Assembly (NCBI GenBank): GCA_027627225.1
Contig: CM051029.1
Span: 25,614,851 to 25,678,850, forward strand
DNA from: Congeria kusceri
Taxonomy: Eukaryota > Mollusca > Bivalvia > Myida > Dreissenidae
Reading direction: 5' to 3'
DNA length: 64,000 nucleotides
How positions within the stretch are numbered: position 1 is the first letter of the stretch; the number at the start of each line of letters is the position of its first letter. Both the position numbers and the translations under genes were made by a program. The notes under the pieces are model-generated. The model was not told the origin of the DNA. It saw nothing but the letters and a program-made list of their open reading frames with translations, and searched no databases. Shown here in pieces: positions 49,001 through 61,000 of this stretch.

Positions 49001-52000
49001 CTCAGGGACGAAAGTAACAATTGTTAATTAAAATCTTTCATAGGAAGTTTTAAACGATATTTTAAGCAAACATAGTGATATGTTTTATCTGTAAAAAACA
49101 CATCACGAAGGAAATCTATGTAGTTTATAAGCGAAGATATTCGTTTTGTCGATGATGTATAGAGATGCATTAATAAATCTCTATTTTTGTCGTTTTCTAC
49201 AACGAACACGTATATGTGTGATTGTGAGTCGATTTATAAAAATAATTTATATATGTATAATATTTCATAGTGCAATAAGGACGGTCCGTAGATATATCTC
49301 AGGCGCTTTATATTGCTTTTAATTCATTCCTTTAAGCCCATTGCACAACTGATGCCGAGTGTGATGGCGTCCACAGCTGCAAAGTTTACAACTACGATGT
49401 CTATGGCAACGCCACCGATGGACAGTGCAATCCCAGTAAGTAGCAAGATACAATTCAACATTTACAAATATCAAAGTACATGTATATAAACAACTTGATT
49501 TCTATTATTTTTAACGATAAAAGCGGCTGATAAAACCTTAAAAGAAATTATAAATATTCCTGTCATTAAACGTTATAGGTTAATTCAGAAGTTGGAACTT
49601 TCAAAGAATTATAGTATTACGTCAGAAGTTCCAAATCTACAACTACTGATTGTTGGTGTATTTATCATGAAAAAATGATAACGCCGACTTTTTTATATTT
49701 TAGATAATGCCGTTTTATTCTATTTAGAGCGTATTAACCATATTAGGAAACACAACATTATCACTTGTTGTTATGAATATTAATATAGGTAGATCAAAAG
49801 TTGTCTTTCTATATATAGTGAAACAAAAACAACTTACAAATGTCAATTTTACATGTATTGTATCATCGATTTTGCACCGTTATGGCTTTTATGAAATAAT
49901 CTGGTTGCCGAAAACATTTGCCTAACCAACTATGTTTTACCTATTATACTATCGGTTGTATTAGAATAGTTATCTTTGCATCAACTAATTAATGATTACA
50001 CTAATATTAATCCAGCATAAAGATACATGTATACTGGCGATTTGTAGCGCTGTTATTTATTTCCATTATTTACATCTAGTGACATAATTCTTTCAACAAT
50101 CAACTACTAGTAACACGTGTCGATATTATAGTATATTGTAGCGACAGCAGCTATAACTGTACAAGTATAGACAAGGTGCAATGCGTACATGGAATATGCA
50201 ATTGCAAAGAAGGCTACCGTTGGATCGATGGACGTTGTGAATCGGGTAAATGTTTGCGAAAATGCTTTGCCATTATCATACTTTGTACATTGAACGTCTT
50301 GATTATTTATGCTTCTTTAGCAATGTTTTCCTATAACAAATACAATGGTTGACAAACGAGATAATGACATAACTTTCAGTCAATGTATAAATAATTGAAA
50401 ATATAAAATAACTATTGTAGTTATTGGTAAGCCATGCCAATGGCACTGGAATTGTGGTCAGCAAAGAATCGAAATGTACAATTCGTATGGATACTACGAC
50501 TTCTTCTACTACTACTCATGTGAGGACGAAACATGCAAATGCAATCCAAACATTTGGAGGGAACAAGACGGCGAATGCGTATCGTGTGAGTTTACTTGGT
50601 TGATTTCTTTTTTACTGTGCCAGATATTTGTCTAGGTATTGTAATATTTTAAAACACTTAATCATTTACTGTAAATTAACAATGAAAGATAATCGTCAAT
50701 ACTAGGAAATATAATAATTTTTATGCATTTATATATGTCTTAAAATGTTGCTTCAAGCGCACAAAAATAAACTTGAACAAATAATATATCACGATTCTTT
50801 TAAGTTATCATTGGGTTAGTTGTTATGTATGTGCATTCAACTTCTCTCTTTGTGTTCGAACCAAAATCAAATGTGTACATACATTTTGATTTCAAATCAA
50901 ATACTGTGTTAAAACTAATTAGCTTTACAAGCTACATATTAAATATTAACTAATCTAAAGGTAAAATATAATTTCGTCACAGAATGTTGTACAAGAGACT
51001 ATCGTAAATTTTGCGATTATATTTGTTCTGGCATTTGACAAACTTATTAATGCATTTACCAATAAGTATCAAGTATATATACATTCATGAATTAGAAGCA
51101 GTATGTATTTGCATGACGAAAAGTGTGATATCATTTAAAATGTAAATCAATAAAATTGTTGCTCTTAATATTTTTTCAGCTAAAGGCAAAAGGTGTGACA
51201 GAGACTCCGACTGCGGTATTGCGTCCACCACCACCTGCAACAGCGGAATTTGCTCCTGTAAACCGGGGTACCTGGAGCAAAACGGTGCATGCGTTTTCGG
51301 TAAGACGCATAGCAACGCATCGAATTGTCTGATTGAAAAGCTTCCGAATGAAGGTCGTGTTGAGATTTTCTGTGTACATAAATTTGGAGCATGCGATCAT
51401 TTTATCCTTTAAATAATAATTGCGTTAGATAACTACCTGCGTAGTTTGAAGTTTTTATTATATTCAATGTTTAAAAACGACTGTAATACTAACAATGCTA
51501 CTCTGTTACGGCAACACACAATATTCAAATGTTTGTACTTTAGTTTACTAGTTACGATAAAAAATATTATCTTTTAGTTTGGGATATCGATTGCTTTGCC
51601 GATGATGACTGTGGAACTACATTTGTCTGTACCGACGGTAATTGCCGTTGCCAAGATGGGTTTGGTATTAAATCAATGGATGACGTCAAATGTGGTCAAG
51701 GTAAGCGATCTGAAGAAATAAAAGTAATTTTTTTATTAACCTAGTTTTAGCATCTCATTTTCTTATATACATGATTGACCCGAGAATAATCATGTTCAAA
51801 CCATATACTAGTATAAAATGAATGATTTTACATAGATGTAGAAGTACAATTATTAATTGGCTTAATAGTATCATTAACTTAACACAAAATATTCGTGAAA
51901 ATATTAGTTTAAGATAGAGGCCTAATTAATCTTTAACAAATTGACGTTTAATTGTTGCTCTGTTGGAATATCACATATTGTCTAATACTGCGACGTACAT

Positions 52001-55000
52001 GTACCATTTGTTTTTGAAGTGCTTGATACGCCCTGCAATGAGCTTGCCGTTTGCGAGGATCCTAGCTTGGATATATACATGGACAGGGTGCGTCATCCTG
52101 GGAAACACTTCGGTTATTCGGACTATAGGTCCACTTACTGCAACACAGAGAACATCTGCACTTGCGCACCGGGGTACAAGCGATCTGTCAACGGACTGTG
52201 TTGTCAGCCAAGTATGTCAAAATTTGAAAATCATCGATTTACAAAATATACAACAGAAAACAACAGCAAGAACAAAAGCAGAAATAAACAAACATAGCTT
52301 CTGTTTGTTGCTCTGAAAGTCATCGTTATACCTCAAGCACTCAAATTCCATATTCAAAAGTCTACTTTGCACTGTAGTGTACGGTTGATATTTCTAGTCG
52401 TAATGAATTGTTAAAATAACTATGTTCTTTGTCTCGGCAAAAATTACACCACTTTGTGATGGAGATTCTTAGCCGATGAAATCTGTGTCATTTGAATATT
52501 ATACCATTTAATATTATTCATTTCAGTTTACGGTTCAAACTGTTCATCTCTAAAAGACTGCAAGGGGGATTCCGACATTTATTCACAGGCTTACTCGTGC
52601 TCCAATTACAGCTGGACGTGTGAATGTCACCCCAACTACTTGGCAGACTATGGGTCACACTATACAGGCAACAACATCGTGTCTCTGCAAATATGTTTGC
52701 CCCGTAAGTGTTTATAAACTTCTAAATGTCACAGACGAGCTAGGCTTTTAAAATATTAATGATTTATATATAATTGTATTATTTAGATAATCAAAATACA
52801 ATAAAGCTAAAAGGCAAATGACAATTGGCATTGCCAACAATAATTACAAAAACGCACCAAGATAGATTTGTAGCTGAATGAACAGCAAAGCAATAAATAA
52901 ATAGCTAAAACTACTGGCGACGCCAAAAAAAAGAAATAATGTTTTGTTGAATTAAGAACATAGCTTTAGATTGGACCATTATACCATATTCTTACATATA
53001 CATAATTATACACTTCGTGGAACTTTCAACTGCTTCCAACCTTTTATATACGGAAGATGTTTAACATGCTAGTCTTCCATAAGTATATTTTGTATGTACA
53101 ATCACTAATTCTATATATGACAATTATCATGTTTGTTTTTTCATTGGGTACTATTTCAAATAATGGAAATTTAAATCGTACCGCTGTACCAGTTAAACAA
53201 ATCACTTGTTCATTAGGTAAGTACGTTTGTCTCAAAGGAAAAGTGTTCTATGACTTTGCCAGACTGCTCTTGGAGCAAATGCATGCATTGTTCATGTGTT
53301 TCATAGTACCCGGTGATGAATGCAACCAACGTTTATCTATCTGCGACAACGTGCCAGGGGGAGCGTATTGTAGCAATGTGACCGACACGTGTCAGTGTTA
53401 CCCTACTTTCAAAGCAACGCCCACAGCATGCGAACCAATTTGTATGTTCTTATATTGTGTCGTACACAGTGCATTTAAGACCCTCTATATAACCATCTGG
53501 GACCCGAAATAATAACAATAAAAACATGTAAAAGCACATGTAAGTCTAATAAAACATTGGACAAATGGATTAACTAAAATAAATAGAAATATTGAAGGTC
53601 TAATAAGGGTGAATCGAACATAGTTTAATCTATAAAATAAGTAATATTAGAGCCCTGTTCCAAAACGATGTTTGTGTTGTTGTTTCCTTTAATGTGTTAA
53701 TCTAAACATTATGTAAAACTAGAGCACCAAGAAAAAGCACAGATTGTTGTCTGTTATTTTCTACAATGATACGGACATGTAAATGTAATAATAGTTTCAG
53801 CCGTTCACTGCATTTTTTTGTTTTCATAGCGTGTTCCAGTGTTATGAATTGCTGGCAATACACCTACTCAAATTACCTGGTGTGCACCAATTCTGTCTGC
53901 GAATGCAACGTAACGACGGAACTTACACCAAACGGATGCATGCCAAAAGGTAACGCCATTCTATATTCATACTGAAGGTCCATTGTGTTTAATAATAAAC
54001 GAGGAACTTTTGCGAAAACACGTTTTTAACGTACGGATTAGCCGTTGCTTTACAATGAAACAATTAAATAAGCGAATTTTGATTCATTTAGAAAACGAAA
54101 GCAAAGAGTATAATAATGGATAACGACTATATATTGCACTATATAAAGAGGATATGTCGTAATGCAGAACGTCCCCTTAAAGTGAATACTACATTAAACG
54201 ACACTGTATGAACTACAGGCCTCGGGAGCCCTTGTGAAGAAGACATTGCGTGCTCTCGCCAACCGGAAGCGGTTTGTGGAGCAACCGAACCCAGAACATG
54301 TGTTTGCGTAGAACATTACAACAATATACAAGGAAACTGCTACCCAAAAGGTATATACACTGCGAACTTAACTATAGAATAAAGGTACCATTCGATATTC
54401 AAATAAACTCTATTGTAAAGGAAACTGTGGTAATGACTTTTGAAAGAAACACCTTATTTTGGTGTAATAAAAGAACCACCGAATTGCAAAAAATATGAAG
54501 TTGTCTTTGAATAAGATCAATGGCGCTTGCCATATACCTGACGAATTCACGCAATTATGAAGTCTTACTTACTTTTACACTTACATTGACGATGTCTTTA
54601 TCAATTGTCGAACAGTTTATACTTGTTTTGAGAAGTGTCAAACACTTTTCAGGACTCGGTGATTCCTGCGACGACGACGAAGTCTGCAAACGTGTCGAGC
54701 ATTCGGCATGCTATGACTTACACGGCACAGGATACACGTGCCAATGCGACTTTGGATACTCGGGGAATGAGTTCGGACTTTGCGAAGCGAATGGCGGTAA
54801 TAACATTGTTTGTTTGTCTTTTAAATGGTTGATTGTTATTACGCTAGGTGGCGTTAAATGTAAGTTGAGCTGTCTGGTTTATTTGACTATTCTGATTTAC
54901 TTAAGTGGATAGTATTTGTATTATCACTTCAAGTATTATTTTAACATGCAACAAATGTCAATGGGATATATTGTTAACATATTTTGCGATACCACTCAGG

Positions 55001-58000
55001 TGTAGGTTGTTTTATTCCAATTTTATTGCATCAGATTTCATTAATAAATACAAGCTTATTGCAACACCTACCTTTGCACAAATAATATTTTTGTTCTAGA
55101 CATAAAAATTCCGGACCCATACTACGGTTCACGAAACTCTTGGTGCTACGAAAATGATCAATGCTCGCAATACCTTTGGTGGAGTGTATGCGACCGCAGC
55201 ATGTACTGGCGTTGTGTGAGACGTACGTTTTTACGTGCTTAATTGTCCCAGAAATGTAAATGTATTGTAATGGTGTACACTTGAGAATCAGTTCTTTATT
55301 TAATGATTGATTGGTTGTATCAGCGTTCTTTGATTAAATGGTCTCATTAGAAGTCATTAGAAGTTTGATTCCATTGTGATCCTTTTTAATTTCTTTATTG
55401 AATACATCAACGCATTTGACAAATATTGCAAATGTCAATTATTTTTAGTTTAGTTTTTCGTTGTCATTGTCATTAGAGGTTACCACGGTTTCACTGTAGC
55501 CGTTTACAAGATCCATTTAAGGAAACGTTTTTCTGATATTGGAGAACCTTACCACTTACGTTTAATGTGTCATTAGAAATAAAACATGTCTTGTTTTGTT
55601 TACAAGTTCCTTATAAATTGCAGGAACGTGCTCTGCAAATGACACGAATCCCGATGCGTCTTGTATGTCATCACTTCTACACTGCAACCTTACAAGCGAA
55701 TTCTGTGAGCCGGGTATGAAGTTTTATTACTCCTTTTATTCTAGTATTACATAAACAATAAAATACAATATTCAAGATCAATGTTTCAAGAGCGAATTAT
55801 GAACTTTATTTGTATACAGCACAAAGTATAACGTACAAAGAAAAGTAAGGGCACGGCTGTTTTTTGTCAAGGAATGAAAGCTAATGTTAGAGATTCTCAA
55901 TTGTAGATCTGTGCTCTGCAAAGGACCAGCGGAACTGTGTGCTAGAGAATACAGAGTGTAACTCGGAACAAGGCTACTGCGATTGCTCTGACGGGTTCTC
56001 CATCTGGAACGGAGACTGCTCTTCTGGTAGGTTTTGGATGAAATAAAGGCAGATTTATAATGTTGAAAGTTCAATACTCAGTCCTACTTATAATTTCCAA
56101 GTTCAATAAAGGCCTACTTATAATTCCCAAGCTCAATAAAGGCAAACGTCTACTTTCCATGTTGAATAAAGCAACCTTATAATGAACACATTCAGTAAAG
56201 GCAAATGTATACTTCAATACAAGAAAACCTACAATTCCCAAATTCAATAAAGACACATTTAGTTTCCAACTTAAAAAAAAAACCAATGTAATTTCCAAAT
56301 ACATTAAAGGCAATTTTAAGTTTGCAGATGTGTTTGACTGATATTTTTCCAGTTTTATTATTGTTTACCCTTTTTAATTTACTTAAAAATCAATCATTTT
56401 TGTTTAATGCGGTGCACCTGAAAGTCCCATCAAATAGGGCCTAGAACAAATTCAACCTCATATTCATATGTTAATTGGCGTATTGTAGACTCAACCGCAT
56501 ATTCATTTGTTTATTGGCGTATTGCAGATTCAACCGCATATTCATATGTTTATTGGCGTATTGCAGATTTTAATACCCATGTAGATACGAAAATAAATGA
56601 AACGTTCGCTGATTCAGAAGTTCAGGAAGAGTCACAAGTTTGGCTTTTTACGAATAGCGCCCATCGTACAATTAAGCAAAAACGCAGAAGACCATATTCT
56701 GTGACAATGTACATGTATATTGAAATGTTACTATTGGCACATCCGTTGTATTGTTTATTCCTCATTAAACTACAACTATTTGTGTTCCTAGTTCTGGATC
56801 GAGCGTGTGAAATAGACGAGGACTGTCACTCAAAGAAAGGGCGATACGAGTGTATGGACAATGCCTGCAAATGTAACCCGGACATGTGGGTCGAGGAGAA
56901 CGGACTTTGCATTTCTTGTAAGCATGTTGACACAGTTGTACCAGTGGTCTTAAAAATGCTAGATAGAACACTCATCAAAAAGCGTTATATAAATGGACAA
57001 CCTGTAATGGCCTCGCGACTGCGAAAGTTCTCAATCTGAAAATAAGTTTTAATTTTTATGTTTTGTATTGTGTTGTATGTATTGTCCTGTATTGTATAGG
57101 CAATTGATCAAATTCATTATTCCTATATTTAACTTATAATATAAGCCAATGGAATACAAAGCCTATACGTAGCAACGTATTTCATTGGGCCATCTTTTAA
57201 TTTAAAGTAAAATTGAGATAGAGAACTGAAGCAGTCATAGGGCCTGGTTGTGTTCCCTTCTGATAATCTAAAATGGCTTAAGTTAATAAAAGAATTACGT
57301 GGTTGAGAAGAGCTTAGGAGTTTGGTTAAGTAGAAATATTTTGCTGTGCTACACCTCTTTGTTTTGAGTCCTTGTTTATGAAATTAACATTGTCTAATCC
57401 ACATTGTTGCATACATATGAACGTTCACAATATTATATGCGTTGCAGATGTGGATAAGCACTGCAGCGCCTCTAACCCATGTGGCAAGCTCTCTAATACT
57501 ACGTGTAACACAGCCGGATTGTGCGAATGTGAACCTGGCTTTGCGGTGCGTGATGGCACGTGTGTTTCAGGTTAGTGATGTTTGATCATACGAGTAGTTC
57601 ATACTTTCGTTTTGCAGCAACGCAAACAAACAATGTTGGACTTTTCGGACTGGTTAATTTATGTTAAATACATGAACAATGTCAGAACAAACAGTACATA
57701 ATGTTTATAGCTCAAGAATAATTCAACAGATGGTCATATACCAGTTTAGATAACGTAAAATACACTTGTGCGTAACAACATAATACTTCAATTCATAGCC
57801 ATGTTCTACTGATACTACAAATATACATGTGAAGCACAATATTGCAGCATACCTTTCCGGGTGCAACAATGACCTTGACTGCGCAGCAATTTCCGGTCTT
57901 GACTGCGGCTATTGGGCCTATTACGACGGCAAGTGGTTTGACAACTGGGGCAACGCCGAGTACAACGGTATCTGTGTGTGCAAGCCTGGATATGCTGTCC

Positions 58001-61000
58001 ACGACCTTGCATGTACAAAAGGTTTGTATATATAGCGTTAGATTTACAATACTCCGGAAAAAATATTTCAATATTTTGTATGCAATAAAACTATCATCTG
58101 TCCAGGTTATTGAACATTTATTTAAATTGGCTAATTCCTTGGCTGTAAGTAAGACGTTTATATATTTACGTTGCGCACCATAAATTAGGCATCTGCCTAA
58201 TATGTCAGCTGTTATTTCTACAGTTAACCCTAAAATATAAAATTAGAAAGCAAAAACAATATTGTCATGTTTGTATGACCACGGTATTGATGGCGTGTGT
58301 TATCCAAGAATTGGACAACTGTCCAGATATTGCTTACTTTGCTGGTATATCCTGACCAATTTTACAGTATGCATCTAACCATGCAATTCATTAATGTGAT
58401 GATTTTTGCCTTAGTATGTACATGTATATATTAATTGTTCCATTTTAAAGTTTGTATGTACGATCTTTCATATCAAGTTTTTTTAAAATCAGCAGATGAA
58501 AGTGACAATAAAACTGGAAAGCAAACTGAAAAACATAAAAATGACGAAGGAAACATTTCAATATGAAATAAATCAACACGTACTACTGTCGACTTTTGAA
58601 TCGTTTATTAGTGTTGTGTAGCCTAAACCAACTGTCAAGTCAACGTACATGTATATACATGTATTTGAGTTTCCGCTTGTACAGACGAAAACTATTTAGT
58701 GATTAAAAACTAGCTTATTGTGCGTTTCAAAACAATGTTTGTTCTAATCTTTTATTCCATTTTAAAGAGAAATAAATGTAAATTAACATTATTTTGTCAG
58801 TTGTATTCATGCCACTGTTGTAAGATCGTACATACCCACTTTTAGAAATTGAAATAACATTTATATTGTTTTTTGTAGTTTACATAGTTGCGCCTTCAGA
58901 AACATCAATTTTCTTTCTGAACATTTCCACGACCTTATCAAACTTCATTGCTGTATGACTACTCAGTAAATAACAAACATATATTCTTTGCAGTACTCGG
59001 TTCAAACTGCGACAACATGAAAGCCTGCGGCAACTCGAGCCACTGGAGCTACAGCTACCACTACTTCTCCTGGTGGGGACAATGGCACGTCAAGAACTAC
59101 TACAGCCATTACCACAGCGCGTTCTACTGTGACGTCAACAACCTGTGCGAATGTACCCCTGGTTACGAGAAGAACGCCGACGGAACGGACTGCATCAGAG
59201 GTGACGTATTTTATGCGGATTGCCTTTATCCTGAAAATTGTTACATTTATGACCGATCTTATTAATCTCAAATCCCAACGCTCGCTCTAAAACATTTCGT
59301 TGTAGGGCAATATTATAGCAGCGTCAGACGAAGATTTATATTTAAAAGATTGTATATACGGCGAACTTCACACCTTTTTACCGGAATAATATATATTAGT
59401 GGTATAATACTGAGAATTAACAAATCATAATACAATGACTGTCACATAGTTATCACTGACCTCATTGTTCATTTAAATGTGCTATTCAACTGTCTAATCG
59501 TGCACTTGTACCTCATGATATTAACGACAAAGAGTAAAACGTGAATTGTGTTGGTTGAGAAAGCAATACATTAAATAATGCTGTAATACAACTAGAAGGT
59601 GAACATTTTGGTGAGATCATTCACTTTAGAAACACTTTACTTTTTTGTGTGTGAACATTATGATTTGCGTTATTAAACGAAAATGTATAAGAACATTTGT
59701 ACTTTTCAACAGCTTTTAAAGAGTTGATCATTGATATTTTATTGTCTCAGTCTGGGGAAGCCGTTGTAACAATGACGATGACTGTGATGGCCCCATGTTC
59801 AAATGCGATATCACGACCGGAAGTACTGGGGAGTGCGTCTGCGCAGACAACTACGTCAAAGTAACTGGCACACAGAACGGATATTACTATTACTGGTACT
59901 ATGACTACTACGGACGTCAGGAGATCACCTGTAAACCATGTACGTGACCCAGTTTGGTTCTATGATTTCTTGCAATGTATGGTATCTAGTATATCACGCT
60001 TTACATGCACGGAAACCAAATAAATCAGTTTTAAATGTCATAAATATTAGCTCCTCACTACCTATTAACAATGGAATAATTCCCATTCAAGACTTCGGCA
60101 AAAGCTTGACAAGTATTATCACGTTCTTTTTGTTTAAGGAAGGCTATTAGTGAATCTAGTAATAACAAAGTTCTCTGGTCGGAAAAATCTCAGTTATTTA
60201 GAAAATGATGTCTGTGTGCCTTTATTGTATTTGTAATCAGGTTAACCTTAAAGCTCTACAACATATATAGAAAATGACATTTACCAACGATTCCAAAATA
60301 TTCAACACAAAGGCAAGCAGAGCCGGTCAATGAAGAGACTTACTATATCAGCAAGAATATATAAAATACCCCCCAAAACAATATGTATGCAATGCGTATG
60401 TGGTCGAATGTGAATTGACTAGTCCAAATACCTGTAAAAACAATATGTATGCAATGCGTATGTGGTCGAATCTGAATTGACTAGTCAAACATTTAGTTAT
60501 AATTCATAGAAGCTTTCGAGGCAAACAAGGTTACCCGATCCAAACAATAATAGTTAAACAGATTTAAATGAATTTCTATGACTGTTTTCTATTTAAATAT
60601 GCATGATTATTGTCCTTCAGATACATTTATTTATTATACCCCCACACACGAGGTTTGGGGGGGGGGGGGTTATTTAGGAGTTAACTTGTCGGTCTGTCGC
60701 TCTCTTGGTTTTTGGTTTCCGGATGATAACTCAAGAAAGTCTATACATATTCAAATAAATTTTGGTACACATGTGTAACATCATAAAATACAGGTAAAGC
60801 TTGAAATTGGTTACAAATCACTAAATTTTGAAAGGGTTATGGCCCCTTTTTTACGAGAATCCTCATTAAAAAAACGGTTTCCGGATAATAACTTAAGAAA
60901 GGCTTGACATAATCAAATAACTTTTGGTATACATGTGTAGCAACATGTGTAGCATTGAATTTGGTTACAAACCACTAAATTGTGACAAAGTTATGGTCCC

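Noticed and set aside
50143..50245. Alternative exon-4 start after TTGTAG
   Set aside because: It shifts the frame and loses the first cysteine; the AG at 50130-50131 keeps both.
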